Positions 1 through 12,335 of a stretch of DNA of 64,000 nucleotides are shown one piece after another. Source of the stretch: Ceriagrion tenellum (Eukaryota; Arthropoda; Insecta; Odonata; Coenagrionidae); the NCBI GenBank assembly GCA_963169105.1, contig OY720634.1, forward strand, positions 155,565,584 to 155,629,583, in the 5' to 3' direction. Position 1 is the first letter of the stretch. Each line of letters starts with the position of its first letter. A program made the translations under genes and the position numbers. The notes under the pieces are model-generated. The model was not told the origin of the DNA and searched no databases. It saw only the letters and a list, made by a program, of their open reading frames with translations.

Positions 1-1401
1 TGTCGCAGGAGTACATTAGCTACTAAAATGCCCTAACTCTAATTTCACCAGGAAAATTTCAACCGGGAGGACGGGTATCATCTCTACAGCTCATGGAAGA
101 TACTATTCAAGCCTACATACGAACCACAACAACGGGTGATAATTGTCGCCGAAAAGGGAAAGGTCGCCAGCCAATAAGGAGAAGACAATGGGCCTATAGA
201 AAGCCGTCCTCTCACCGGAATCAGCACTTTGACTTGATGACGCCTGCTGGAATTCAGGCGAAACTGTTGCCAAAAAAAAACGCGGTGAAACACCGAAAAA
301 TGCAGTCCTTATCAATTGTACCAGATTGTTTTTGAGGGCATTGGTCGACTTATATGATTCATAAAAGCTTGTTCTGAGGAATGCCTTTACAATATTTTCT
401 GTAACTTGGACAAATTATCTCAAGGAGTACAATGTTTTATTAATCATTTAAAAAAATTTAATTAGAAATTAAATTCAAATTGCATTTCACAACAGAGATG
501 TACAATGTTCTCCTTCTTCTTTTTAAAGACTTTGCCTATTTCTGTTGAATGACCGTTTGCCAAGACTATATGATTAATCATGTTCCTTAATTTGTAAAAA
601 TTCTGCTTTGTATAGTGCCATATTTAGTAGCCGGTGAATCAGAGCATGGAACGCTGCCATTTTTGTGAGTGGTATTGTCTTGAATCGACTGTAATGACAA
701 TTCCGGTGTGGGTGGGTTTTCTAAAAATTAAAAAGGCATGTCGATTATTCTCCAGTCAAATGCAAATAGATAGTTGAATTATTGGTGTTATTTTCACGAT
801 TATAATGATTTTTGGGTGAAAATTGTTGAAAATCTTATAAAAATTGTCCATTATTGAGTCCGTCCTATTCCATGAAATATCATCCATATATCGACGCAAG
901 TATCATACTATATATAATTGGCCATATGCCGAGTTGAAAAGTATAATTTCATAATAATCGAGAAAAATGTCAGCAAGTAAAGGAGAGATCGGGGAAGAGG
1001 GGTTCCATCCATAAACCCTCTCCCTTTTGATGAAATCAATCATTAAAAAGGAAATCTTTCCGAATCACACTGATACTGAGTAACACAGAAGGTAGTTCCT
1101 TTACAACACTATCTGTGCCCCACCCCCCGTTTTAAAAACTAATTTGTGATTTTTAACTCTATAAGTTTGCACATTGGTAAAACGTTCAGCAATGTCGAAA
1201 GAGACGTCTTATATTTTGTGGCACTATCCCGTCTTTGGTTTAATCGATGAGATCCTGGGAGTTCACATTAACATGCATTGGTTAAAACACCGTGTATTAT
1301 GCAATTAGTGTATTCAGTTGGAGTACCAGATTGTGACATGGTACATCAAAGCCGGATACATCAGGGCTAATGGGATATCCGGGCTTGTGTATCTAAATGA
1401 G
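1..1401. other. Non-coding stretch, nothing recognised
   Basis: AT-rich unique-looking sequence. A short open frame at 93-335 is overlapped by equally long frames on the other strand and shows no domain, so I do not call a gene. No tRNA, repeat array or transposon terminus was found before the SINE that starts near 1402. Confidence 0.5.
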
Positions 1402-1663
1402 CTTCAGGGTTCAAACCCCTGCAGAGGAGGATGTTTTTCAGGGGAAACCTGATCCCTACTTGAATGTCTTGTGGAGGGCACTTCAAGTACAATACTCCGT
1501 CTGTCGGATGAGACGTAAAACCGTGGTCCCATTGGCGCCTTTTGTTAAGAGCATGCTAATGCCGACGCCGGGTTTCCATCCACCCTTCTTCCCGTACCTA
1601 TTCCCTATGGTGCAGATGACCTTAACTGTCGGTCGCCTCCCCAAAAATCCAATCCATCAAATC
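1402..1663 (+). mobile_element. SINE family A, copy 1 (5'-truncated)
   Basis: A non-autonomous retroelement of Pol III type. It begins at a box-B-like GGGTTCAAACCCC and lacks the upstream box A half that copy 2 (15403-15707) retains. From box B onward the two copies align almost base for base, including the central GATGAGACGT block, the stretch around TTGGCGCCTT, and a shared 3' end near AAAATCCAAT. The word CTAAATGAG occurs immediately before (1393-1401) and after (1664-1672) the element, which fits a 9-bp target-site duplication. Element and TSD are seen directly; the tRNA origin is inferred from the box structure of copy 2. It encodes no protein; the open frame at 1397-1723 is incidental. 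Confidence 0.82.
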
Positions 1664-1672
1664 CTAAATGAG

Positions 1673-2157
1673 TCTATGCACGCGCGCGGCGAGTATTGGA
1701 GTCATTACTGTCGGAATTTTTAAACTAATCAAAAGGGTAACTTGGCAAAACATCTTTAAACCTACGACCACAATAATGAGTTTAATGTGAATAAGCTACA
1801 TATGCACATACACTGATGACCGATGTTAGCCTAATGCTTTAGAAGGGCTTGATATTTTAAAACGAATTCGAGACCCTGATTTTAATTAATTAACGAAAGT
1901 CTACTACCCACCAATTCCTTCGTCCTATCCGCTCTTGCATAAGCGTTCCCCTTCTCCCTAACTTTGTCCTTCTCCCCATTTCAACAGCTGCTGGCTCATA
2001 CGGGAGTGTGGTATCGTTGTTCATCACCTTTTGATGATGCTTAGACATGAAATACCGGGTCGCGGTGGAGGGTGTTTTTTCTTCTGTGGTTTTTGCAAAG
2101 GTTTCAGCATGTAATTGAATACTTGTGATGGAATACCACAAATATGAAAATGGAATA
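1673..2157. other. Spacer between SINE and mariner
   Basis: No recognisable feature. The antisense open frame at 1890-2237 runs into the mariner left terminus and has no domain, so it is taken as chance. Confidence 0.4.
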
Positions 2158-2924
2158 CGAGGCATGTTTTTAAGTAAGAACCGTTTTGAAATAAAAACAA
2201 AAAAATTAGACTTTTCTGAACAATTTAATTTTAACATGAAAGCCTGTACCTTGATCCACTTTTCTACATTATTTCCTCTAATATTAAGGCACTTATTTCA
2301 TCGTAGAACCAGCTTTTGAATCTCATCCTCATAGAAGTGTGCCGCCGCCACTGCAGCATGTTTGCTTTGACCTCATCATCGCCGTCGTGGCGCTGACCAC
2401 CCAGAAGCATCTTCAAGTGCAAACACAAGTGGTAGTCACTTGACAATAGATCGTGATTGTACGAAGGGTGATCAAGTTGTTCCCAGCCAAATGATCCGAT
2501 GAGATCTTGAGTTTGATTAGCCGTCTGTGGACGGACATTGTCACGGAGCAAAACGATCCTTTACTCATTATGCTACGCCTTCTGTTTTGGATTCTCTAAA
2601 AGCTCTAACCCATTTCCGTTCCATTGCATCACTCACAATGTTTTTTCCATAAACTTCACTGATCTGACGATGAATTTCAGCCGCTTTCACGCCCTGAGCA
2701 CTAAGGAAACGAATCACAGCGCGTATTTTACAGTCGGCGGGATTCTTAATCGGCGGAGGCATTTCAATTACTCACAAACAAACGTTAACACTGTCGAATG
2801 TTTCTGTGATAGCGTCTGTGGCTTCCTAACAGATGTAGGTACACAGCGCTCATGCGCCAAATATCGACCGCAGCACTGCAGTGGCCGAATTTCAAAACGG
2901 AACTTACTTAAAAACCATCCCTCG
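2158..2924 (-). mobile_element. Mariner-type DNA transposon, internally deleted
   Basis: A 767-bp element flanked on both sides by the TA dinucleotide expected of Tc1/mariner insertion (2156-2157 and 2925-2926). Terminal inverted repeats of about 35 bp match closely: the left starts CGAGGCATG and the right, reversed, starts CGAGGGATGG; both then read TTTTTAAGTAAG and end near CCGTTTTGAAAT. An intact mariner is normally about 1.3 kb, so roughly 0.5 kb is missing from the middle. The remaining coding parts lie on the minus strand. The left TIR is preserved despite the decayed coding region, so the element could in principle have been mobilised in trans by a full-length relative. Confidence 0.93.
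2264..2762 (-). pseudogene. Mariner transposase remnant (DD34D family)
   Basis: The amino-terminal piece (2762-2568) begins MPPPIKNPADCK and contains the helix-turn-helix type segment of mariner transposases that binds the TIR (AAEIHRQISEVYG, DAMERKWVRAF). It stops after KTEGVA. The carboxy-terminal piece (2551-2264) resumes at LLRDNVRP. That motif carries the second catalytic aspartate, and SSDYHL, exactly 34 residues later, carries the third, which is the D34D spacing of mariner. The first catalytic aspartate and the region between are deleted, and the end of the protein is scrambled. The enzyme is therefore dead. Proteins of this type are often labelled SETMAR-like in arthropod annotations because of the shared transposase domain; there is no SET domain here. 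Confidence 0.92.
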
Positions 2925-2926
2925 TA

Positions 2927-5306
2927 TTCCAAATGTTGCATTTTTTATTCCAGTATATTGTCGTCAATATGTTCCTGTTGGCTACTCTTGGTGAATTATA
3001 GTCACATTACTACGCAATTTGCCACATCGAAAGACTAACGCAAGCCGGTACCCTATTGATCGTGCTTATAAATGTTCAACTTCACTATTATAACGAAGGA
3101 TATATAATATATTTGCCGTTTTACCGCTCACATTATCTCGTGGCCCAGGCGTCGAGTTGGATCGCCGATGGAAATCAATGATGCTGCCTTTCTTTGCGGG
3201 GCGAGCAGTTTTCGTGTGTCATCCGTATGTGGTTTACCGGACCCGTGATCTTCATTTTACTGCGGAAACATGGTGAATCATGTGGAGTTACGTTTTGAGA
3301 CAATGGCGTCGTGCATAGGCTATACATTGATGGGTAGATGATGTGTTCGCAGATTATATTTATGAAAAAGCGAAGCATAAGTCCCAAGAGTGATCGGTGA
3401 AAGATCGAAAGTGCTGTCTCACTATCGACTTATTTCCTTACACGCACGAATTATTACCACGGTTTGAATAACTGTTCTTAACAGTGTTATTAATTAAATC
3501 CTAGAGCCACAATCTTATACTGCTTCTAAAAGTAGTAAAGCGTATCATCATGACGCATAAATACGACTAGTTACTTACGACAAAAATTGAATTCTCAAAT
3601 TCGATGAAATCTCCTGATTAGACAAAGCAAGTAACGAAAAGTAAAAATGATAGTCATTATTATGCGATGTAGACACTGGTCACCATCATGACTTTTTAGG
3701 TCACATAAATCATTTCCCCAGCCAGTATGGGAATTGCTTAACGATTAGCGGCATTTATAACTGTCATTTATAATGGGCAAAGAGTAATAGAGGCAATTCG
3801 ATACTTGCTTCATTCACGATAATGCAGTTCATATTTCTCCCATGAATCACACCAGACACGAGCCTTCACGTGAGTTTCTGATCGCAAGGACTCTCAAAAT
3901 AGAACTCCATAGTTGTTGTCTCCTCCATACAGGGCAGTCGACCATAGAATTGAATATATCTTGACCGCGTAAAAATGAGAAATCCAGCAACAGCGAGATA
4001 GACAAAGAAATAAATAATCATATCAAGAAATATCCCACGCAGTTAAAAATGCGGGGAAGTATACAGGCATTTCAAATACCTTTTTAGAAGCTCTATTCAG
4101 AAAGTCCACGGGGTGAGAGACTCCATAGGTGCCGAAGTTTCGATGGCCGAGTCGTCTAACGTCTTCAGTGCAGAATCCTGTTTATTGTTTATATAATACT
4201 GGTTAAAAGCGTCTTGAATCTGACGGTACGATCAGATGCTAAAATCGGTGGTTATTTTTAACACAGCACGTTGTGGTAAGGGTTATTTCGCACCCGTAGG
4301 CAACCGCTTCAATTTGAACCATAGTGGTGCCGGAACGCCGCATTAGGCGAGGTTTCACCGCCCTCGAGTTTTTGAACAGATGATAAAGAGCCGACGTTGA
4401 CAAGGGAAACCTGAACGCAATAATTCATGGCGTTTCTGCGAAACAACGGAAAATCTGGCGTGACTTAACCGTCAAAAAAAAAGTAGGAAATGGAATGTGA
4501 TAAGTTTGATACCCAGCCAGAAGAAGATAAAAACGAATTAATAATTTTGGAGAAAAGCTTATATCCGAAATCGCTGCATTTTGGGGCATAGTATAGAAGG
4601 ATTTTATTGTATTTTTTCTTACGCAGCAAGACTTAAGTTTAACTATCACCATAATTACTCCATTTCAAGCTTTTAAGCGAAATCTAGAACTGAAATCCAG
4701 GAAGGAATAGAATAGTTCCACAAATGCTAATAGAACCCGAACAATCCACCCCTATCCCATTACCCCTCTACCTTTGTACTACCATAAGAATTAGAAGAAA
4801 CCCCTCATTGCATTGATATCGCTATGCTCTCATTGCAACGTATCATATGAAAACATGATTGTATTATGGAAGAATCCTCCAGCATTGAAGGGTAATCGTT
4901 GGGGTTGACGAATTCTAAGCAAGAAAAAATAGTCCGAAATCAACGATAAAGTACGAGAAAAATTTTAATCCGTTACGATCAATTTACTGCCGGTCTTTGA
5001 TCCCCATTTTATTCCTGAACTATTATAGTGTCAAACTGATGGAAATTTCTACTTTGATTCGTAACTCATAAGGTGTGCATAATGTGGGCTAGTTTTTGAA
5101 AATGCCAATAGATGACTGAATCATATGACTCATTGAATAAATGGTGTGTTGCGAGTACCACTCTGGCGTTTGGCGCTTTTACATCAATTTTAATAGGGTC
5201 TCTTTTCGATGGATTCCACAAAAGTATGCTGAGTTAAAGTCACATTGTCATTAGTAATTATCAATCCGAAGATTGCTTCGCTGATGTTTGCTCCTTCATT
5301 TTTTAA
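2927..5306. other. Non-coding stretch, nothing recognised
   Basis: AT-rich sequence with only short, overlapping open frames. Near 4141 a tRNA-like box A word (TGGCCGAGT) is present but has no box B or acceptor stem, so no tRNA is called. Confidence 0.45.
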
Positions 5307-5953
5307 AGTATTCTACCGGTTAAGGTAGGTTTGGCTGAATGTGAGAGAATCTCCTCCCGATTTTCTACAATTTCAAGGGCATGCTCTCGTGATCTTGCTC
5401 TAGTATACCACTATTCGCCTCTGCATATGATCTATCCTTCTTCATCCGGTCCATGAAATCTATTCCCTTTCTTCCTCTTCCCCGCTTGCCCATTATCCTT
5501 CCCTCTATCACATTCTAAAGTAACCCCTCGACCCTTAATACATCCACTAGCTACCTACTGTGGCGATTTCGAATTTCATTAAGAAGTCTCCTTCCCTCGC
5601 CCAACGTCACCAGGACTTACTCGTTTGTCTTCCTCTCCGTCCACCTCACCTTCTTCGTCCTTCATCACACCCACATCTCAAATGCCTGAAGGCTATTCTC
5701 GTCCTCCTTTCTAAGGCTCCACGTTTCTGCCCCATACAACGCTACACTCCATATCAAGCTGTTAACTAGCCTCTTCTTCACTCATTGTCCCCGTCATCAA
5801 CTACCTTCTATCACTAAACGCATCCTTAGCTAGCACTATTCTCTTCCGTATATCTTTGCTACATTGCCCGTTTTTCTCTAGCATGCTACCTAAGTAATTA
5901 AACTGATCTACTTGCTCGAGTATGTGTCCTTCAACAATAATCACCAGCCTTGC

Positions 5954-7103
5954 TTACTTTCTCCTGGAGAATGTTATTCCTTTTGTTTTTTTATGGCTTT
6001 TCTTCATTCCAAATACTCCGCACTGCATTTTTAAAGCCTCTAAAAAAGGTTGCAGCATCTTCGAAGATCCACTAAGCAACGCCTGATTGTCCGCGAATCT
6101 GACCGACTTTATCAGATGTCCTCCTACTTTGATTTCCATCTTAAGTTCTTCCCAGGAATGTACCCCTTGTCTTGATACCCATCTCAAATCCCTCTAATGC
6201 TTCTCTTACCATAAACCACTCTTACCATTTCCTCAGCATAAATATTGAAAACCGATGGCGACAACGGGCACCCTTACCTTACCCAGCGATCCATAGTTGC
6301 CCACCCCGAATTGACATCCCTCCCTTACTTGCGCCCTTTGGGTATATATAAGTCTCGGACTAGTTTCCTGTCACTCCAATCTCTTCCCATTTTCCCGTGT
6401 ATCTCCGTTATTTTATTCCCATTTACCCTGTCAAAAGCTTTTTCAAATCAAAAAAGCAGGCGAAACCTTCCTGGTTGTACACTTTGTTTCTTTTTATGAG
6501 TGTTGTCATCACTGTAATTACATTCCGAGTTGACTTTCCCTTCCGGAACCCAAACTGATCATCACCCACGTAACTATTGGCCTTGCTCACCAACCTCCTA
6601 TTGATCATTCGAAGAAAAAATTTGGCTGCGTGTGAAATCAAACTGATTGTTCTATAGTCCTCACAATTGATGCATTCTTCTTTAGCAGGATAGGAATCTG
6701 GACTGTTTTCACGAAGTCCTCTGACCTTACTCCTTCGTATACTCTACGTATAAGTTTGAAAAAATCTTGCCTGCCTATCTTTCCTAAATTCTTTAGCAGC
6801 TCCGAAGGTATGTGGTCTACTCCTACAGCTTTTCTTGCCTTCATTTCCTTCAAAATTTTCTCTATTTCACTGTCGAGTATCATTGGCCTGAGGTTATCTT
6901 CTTGTAGTTTTTCCCTCATCTTCTATATACAAATTAGCTGGTCTGCTATAGCTGTCATATAACTTCTCCGCGTATTCTATCCGCCGACCTTGAATATCTT
7001 CCGGTTCCATTAATATCTTACCTCTTCTATCCTTAATCTGAGGTAGCGTTTGACCTCTCTCAACGCCCGATAGCAATTTTACCCTAGAGTATAACGCACC
7101 CAA
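5954..7103 (-). pseudogene. LINE reverse-transcriptase fragments
   Basis: Broken RT in at least four frames. The amino-terminal finger region is at 6919-6638 (ILKEMKARKAVGVDH, then DFFKLIRRVYEG). The next piece (6641-6423) has ISHAAKFFLRMINRRL, DDQFGFRKGKSTRNV and a damaged motif A, CFFDLKKLL, where the second catalytic context is lost to a frameshift. The palm motif C piece (6187-5954) reads RFADNQALLSG, so the normal FADD pair has become FADN and a catalytic aspartate is gone. The frame break between ILLKKNAS and the downstream ECINCEDYRTIS frame is identical in copy 2 at 43.3 kb. Not functional. Confidence 0.9.
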
Positions 7104-7653
7104 TTTCCCTCATTTTTGCAGTTTCTCTATTTCCTCGCATGGCCTTTTCCACTAATTTCCCTTCGCCCACCTGGTTATTCACCATAGCTGATGATTTCAC
7201 TCCTCGTATTTCGCCTTACCTTTGTCGGTGTTGACGTTTATCCAATTGCTTCTCTCCTCCATTTTCCTAATCATTTCTTTCGTAACCCACTGCTTCTTTA
7301 CCCTCCTAGTTTCCGCCGCTCCTATTGTTTTTTCGGCCCCTCTGACAATGGCTGTTTTTTATATTCACCCATTTTTTCTCGATTGTTCCCATTTCCTTAC
7401 CTTTGTCTATGTTCTCTCTTACTGTTTCTTGGTGTTCCCTCTTTTTTCTCCTTTCAAAGTTACTAAATTCCACATTTTCACCCTCCTTCTTATTTTAGCT
7501 TTTGAATCTAACCTCTCAGAGTAGCATCTCTAAATTATGATCCGAGTCTGCATCAGCCACCGGATATCTCCGTCAGTTATTCGTACGGTTTCTCAATCTT
7601 GGTCTGACGATGATGTGGTCAATTTGATATCTTCCAGTGTCTCCCGGCCTTTT

Positions 7654-8108
7654 TTATGTGTACCTCCTCCTGGGATGGTGTTTAAACCACGTTTTTGCAA
7701 CTAATAATTTATTTCTCCTACAAAAATCAAGCGCCTTCTCGCCGCGATTATCCGTCGTTCCTAATCCATACCCCCGCACTTCATAGCCATCTCTCCCTTC
7801 CCCCGCTATTGCGTTCCTGTCGCCCATTACTATTAGGTTTTTCTTGCCTAGAACTTCTCTGATTAGCTTCCCTAGCTGTTCATACACCCCATCCACCTCT
7901 TTTTCCCTACGATTGCTTGTGGTCATATACACCTAGACCAATACGAAATTTGTTGGGCGTGCATTTTTTTTACCACTAGTATCCTGTTGCTCACCTGTTC
8001 AATGTTTACTACCGTCGTCCCCAATTTTGCGTTCATTACTTCTGCTATCCCATGTTGACTCCCAACCTCACCGCTTTTGAAAACCCCGTAACTGTCACGC
8101 CATAACAC
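7654..8108 (-). pseudogene. LINE endonuclease domain fragment
   Basis: Two frames together cover the middle of an AP-endonuclease-like domain, which nicks target DNA to prime reverse transcription. The upstream piece (8108-7923) aligns with the EN of the LINE at 37.2 kb (NAKLG versus DAKWA, then ILVVKK versus ILMVKI). The downstream piece (7932-7654) carries IVMGDRNAIAGEG, the usual GDFNA block with phenylalanine replaced by arginine, followed by DFCRRNKLLVAKTWF and HHPRRRYT. These are the expected order and spacing for EN. The two pieces are in different frames, so a frameshift separates them. The catalytic glutamate segment and the amino terminus are missing. Confidence 0.85.
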
Positions 8109-8170
8109 CTTGACACCATCACGGGACTACCTTTTGTTTGGCTCCTACTCTCGACCACTCTGGCATGGAC

Positions 8171-9854
8171 ACGCAAGCCCTTCCTCCACGTCAAGATTGT
8201 AGTCCGTGGAAAAAGGCCCCTTCATTAGGATAAGAATAAATAGCAAGGAAGAATGTAATTTCATGGGTTTACGTTACTCTCTTGAGACTCGGTGTAAAAC
8301 TTCTCAATCTCAAGATGTGACTATCGACCTTTAATATCTTTTAGATCCATGCATAAAAACCAACAGGAAAGAATATACGACCATAAGCAAAGAGAAAGTA
8401 TTAGAGAGTGGTGAACGTTTTATGAATTTGATAAGACGTTAGAATGCTGGTGGTTTTACAGTATGTAGGATAATATATTCCGCAAAGTACGAAAGAGTGT
8501 ATGATCAATTGGCTTGTAGAAAGAGGATAGCGTTATTTTGAATGATGAGCGAACTAAACCAGAGGGCAAAAAGTTATTGACAAAATAAGTATTCAAACAA
8601 AGGATAGCTCAAGGAAACATAAATAGACATAATAGTTATTATAGGGCGGCATAGTTATTAATAGCTCTAACAAAATTCAGGAGAGTAGAGGAAGGGGCTC
8701 AATTCACTTCACCCACACACAAAGGATACTTTTTTGCAATTGTGTCAAAAATTGCTGCTAATCTGTCTGAATTTGGTGCATCATGCTTCCGTATTCAATT
8801 CAATACAATGTACGAATAGATTTTAGTTATATACACAAATATTGATGCAGTGAAAAAATTAATTAGAATTCTATAAAATAATAGACATTATTGAGCGTGA
8901 GCTAATAATTTAAGTTAGATAATAATAATTTACCTATTAGCGTTAGCTAATAGCGAACCTCTAACTCCGTATGCGTAAAACTCGACGTAAAACCACCAGG
9001 AGTATTATTTTTAATATTAGTATCGAATTTTCTGGTTCGTCACCGTATCAGCCTTTGCATTCAGGTTCAAACCAACATGACTCAAAACCTAAAATAAGTA
9101 CGCCTATCACTTTTAAATTCCACACATTCTGAAATCCGCGTATCGAAAAATGTCCTGATTGTGTCGCATATCTAAAGTAAGAGGCAATCGCTGTCTTCCG
9201 GGAGTTTTCTAATTTCTTGGAGACAACAGTTAAGTCTGGACACGACCAAGTGTTCACTCTAGGCGTGGGAACGTTTCTTTATTTTACAAACCAACCATTT
9301 TTGACTGCTTTCTTCCACTTCCTAGATAAGGCCCAGAAGCGGAAGACGTGAAGGAAACAATTGCACTCGGCTTTCTAAGTCGGAGGCGCACAGCAGTGGT
9401 CGGGAATGAGATGGGTTTTTAAGAGTGGTATTAGCAGACGGCAATTTCCGATAGAATGGAAACGCGAGTAAGAATTTGCCCGAGGCTTGCAAAGAAAATA
9501 AAATGCTTAAAATACAAATAAGAGTACATGAGACTACCGCCGATATTTATTGCAAGAAACGCTTTCATATTTCTCAGAGTTTCAATAACAGCCGAAGATT
9601 TTTGGAATCCCCCGCCGATAACATTTTTTAGAAGTACTATGGAAAGGAATTGGTGAATATATTCCAAACAAATTCAAGTGAGAGAGTAAAGAATCTCGTT
9701 GATATGGCCACGAAGTAAGGCGAGAGCTCAGGAGACAAAGACAATTACACAACCTATATAAAAATTCTATAAGGTCAGGTAACAAAACAATGAAACTTGC
9801 GGCATCATGCGCACTACTCCACATAACTTCAAGAAAAATATCCTCGGTGAATTA
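8171..9854. other. Non-coding stretch, nothing recognised
   Basis: AT-rich sequence with no identifiable coding domain, RNA gene or transposon terminus. Short antisense frames at 9048-9257, 9431-9667 and 9582-9824 have no recognisable similarity. Confidence 0.45.
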
Positions 9855-11260
9855 TGAGATGAAAACCCTAAATCATTCTGGCCTTACGCGAGAGAGTATC
9901 AGGGCGAATCTTCGACAGTAGTCTTAATTGGACACAAACAGAAAAATGGTCTCCAACTGCATCGATAAAGCAAGTTGTACCAAACCACTACTTCGAAAGT
10001 TAATTCACGAGGGATGACACAATACACAATTCAGACCTTCCGGATGTTAATGAGCCGATGGCGGACATAGAAATTCAACGTGATGGAATAACTAAACAAC
10101 AGCATTAATTTATAGGTAACAAGTCCCAAGGTACAGAAGGAACACCTGCACGCGTGTTCAAGGAGTTAGCGCCATAGATTGTACCATTCTTAGAAATTAT
10201 ATTTAGCAACTCATTCTCCAAAGTCAAGGTGCCCCAAGAGTGGAAAATTGCCAACGTCACACCGATATTTAAAAATGGAATCAGATGTGACCCAGGAAAT
10301 TATAGGCCTACATCGTTAACATCGCTTTTATGCAAGATCCTCGAAAACATTGTCGTTAGCGATATTATGGCATTCCTGGATAATCGTATCCTCTTACACA
10401 GCAGTCAGCATGACTTCCGTAAGAGCAGGTCCTGCGAAACAGCTTGCGCTCTTTCTTCATGATATCCTAAAATCAGGTGAATCGAATAAGCAAATCGACG
10501 CGATATTCCTTGATTTCAAGAATGCATTTGACAAGGTTCTTCACAAAAAAATAATTTATAAATTATATTTATTCGGAGTAAATAGAAAAAATAGTGAATT
10601 CGATAAAAGACTTTCTCTGTGATTGAAAACCAAAAGTAGTTGTTGACGGTATTAGCTCTGATTGGGTCGAAGTCACATCGGGTTTTCCCCAAGGAAGCGT
10701 GATTGGCCATCTTTTATTCATTATTTATATTAATGACCTAAGTTCTCGAGTTAGTGGTAAATTAACATAATTTATGGCTATACGGTTATCAACCGTGAAA
10801 TAATCGAAGATTCGGACTTAGAAGTTCTGTCATCTGACCTTAACAGCGTTCATTCGTGGTGCCCTGAGTTGGGGTTAGAACTAAAAATTAGTAAATGAAC
10901 AGCTAAGAACGAACTTGTTTTTCACGACTGTTAGAGGGATAAGGTGGGAACCCCTGGAGACTATTATCATGACGCCTTACTACATTTCTAGGTCTGACAG
11001 ATTCGACAAAAAAAGAGAGATACACTGCCGAACAGATAGGTACAAAAACATATGGATGGTACAGATGGATGGCCGTTCTTTCCTCGCACAGTAATCGACC
11101 ACAGTAAAAACTGAGCTCCTCTAAATAAACTCAATAATACATGTCACCATTTCACCTCCCATAAACTTATATCTTTAATGATGACATGGCTGGTGACCTA
11201 CCACCCCCTGTCACACGCCCATGCGGCGGCTCGCGGGGTATTATGTAGATGTAGATGTAA
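9855..11260 (+). mobile_element. CR1-like LINE, copy A
   Basis: A 5'-truncated CR1-type non-LTR retrotransposon running from the linker before the RT domain to its 3' end. The linker reads NPKSFWPYARE near 9865 and MADIEIQRDGIT near 10060. The 3' UTR ends in a short repeat, GTAGATGTAGATGTAA (11245-11260), rather than poly-A, as is typical for CR1. The same end sequence is found in the copies ending at 12335 and 23286. The region 10930-11240 resembles the 3' UTR of copy B (CTAGGTCTGACAG, GAACAGATAGGTA). Confidence 0.9.
10040..10860 (+). pseudogene. CR1 reverse-transcriptase remnant
   Basis: The RT would copy element RNA at a nicked target. Visible in order: VPQEWKIANVTPIFKNG and NYRPTSLTSLLCKILE (finger motifs), the SSQHDFRKSRSCETA block, then after a frameshift LHDILKSGESNKQIDAIFLD with motif A FLDFKNAFDKV, then motif B SGFPQGSVIGHLLFIIYIND followed by LSSRVSGKL. 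Motif C (the aspartate pair) is destroyed: the expected FADDT region reads as a stop and a shifted frame near 10768. Several in-frame stops and shifts make this a dead copy. The domain order and motif wording are close to CR1 elements of other animals. Confidence 0.92.
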
Positions 11261-11864
11261 CTCTGGTCGTTTCAGACTAGAAAATTGATGCTCTCTCACC
11301 ATGAATCCTCTTTTTGCATGCATTTACTATCTTGTTCTGGAGCGTTCAGGCATATTTTCTAAAATGTACAAACTTGCAATATTTTGCTATTTAATTCACT
11401 CAAAATATTTTAATTCATACTAACTCCGTTAGTTTTTTGGGTTTTAGAATCCTTTAAAGTGTAAACACTTTCAAGATAATTCATCAAAGTGTGTTAACAT
11501 CTTCTTATTCTGTTTATTCGATGCTAATTTCCCTCAGATCAATGTAAATCCTATCAAATTCATTCATTTGCGAACCCGTTGCATAGTATTTAACGTTGAC
11601 CTACACTAATTTTACGCTAACGGTAATAGATGATTTTTATGCCCATACATGACGGATATCTGCTTTATTCTACGTTAAGTTCATAAATTCAAAAAGGAGA
11701 CATTTATTTCTTAACATTCCCATTCTTAATCGAAAGCGACCGACATATACTTTCCGAGATATAAAGAAAATCTCCATTTGGCATATAGACAACGTGTGTA
11801 CGCATCGCCGACAACCTTGGATACGGATTCTGATAATTTATGTTGTGTCAAAGTAACGTCGGGT
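11261..11864. other. Spacer between two CR1 fragments
   Basis: AT-rich sequence with no recognised feature. Confidence 0.4.
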
Positions 11865-12335
11865 CAAAGTAACCCACTCGTACTACGGCAGATGATATCA
11901 CGCCAATAAAATTAGAGAGATATATTGTAGAACCGATAGGTATAAAATGTCATTTTTTCCGCGTACCATTCGGGACCATAACAGCTGTGATAGTCGTCAT
12001 GAATAGTGCGAATATTGACATTAGCTAGACTGTAGATCTTTTTCTTTGTATTTTCTACGTTCTTATTTCTTCATGATGTAAATATTGATGTTCTTATTTA
12101 TGCATGATATTTTGAATCTGTAGTAGTAGTCCTTGTACCCCTTGCATGTTGAAACGATTGACGATAGAATGTTTCTTGGCTAGTAGATTTTAATGGGCGC
12201 GTTGCATGTGTGGTACGCTGGTTTCAATGTAGTTTCGGTGTTCTGCCGTATAATTCATGCATGCCAGTTGTGGAAGCATCTCCTATCACACACCCTTTGG
12301 GGGGCTTGCAGGGTATGACGAAGATGTAGATGTAA
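11865..12335 (+). mobile_element. CR1-like 3' UTR fragment, copy C
   Basis: The 3' end of a CR1 element. It shares GAACCGATAGGTATAAAA near 11930 with the 3' UTR of copy A (GAACAGATAGGTACAAAA near 11025). It ends in the same terminal block, CACACNCCC...GGGGGCTTGC, followed by GATGTAGATGTAA (12323-12335). No coding sequence is present. It is diverged internally, so boundaries on the left are approximate. Confidence 0.7.

Larger units (their letters stand above)
5307..8170 (-). mobile_element. LINE family 1, copy 1 (RTE/CFDP2-like non-LTR retrotransposon)
   Basis: An antisense, 5'-truncated and decayed LINE of about 2.9 kb. Reading on the minus strand there is part of an apurinic-type endonuclease (EN), then the reverse transcriptase, then a basic carboxy-terminal tail and 3' UTR ending near 5307. 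Its 3' terminus matches copy 2 at 42171 closely over the first 60 bases. The EN part begins inside the domain near 8108, so the protein start and 5' UTR are absent. The clade is uncertain: EN architecture and RT motifs fit RTE or related groups, often annotated as craniofacial development protein 2-like or as an endonuclease-reverse transcriptase. Confidence 0.88.

Noticed and set aside
4141..4180. tRNA-like word TGGCCGAGT followed by CTAACG, suggestive of a serine or leucine tRNA
   Set aside because: No box B, no anticodon stem and no acceptor pairing; at best a short tRNA-derived fragment.
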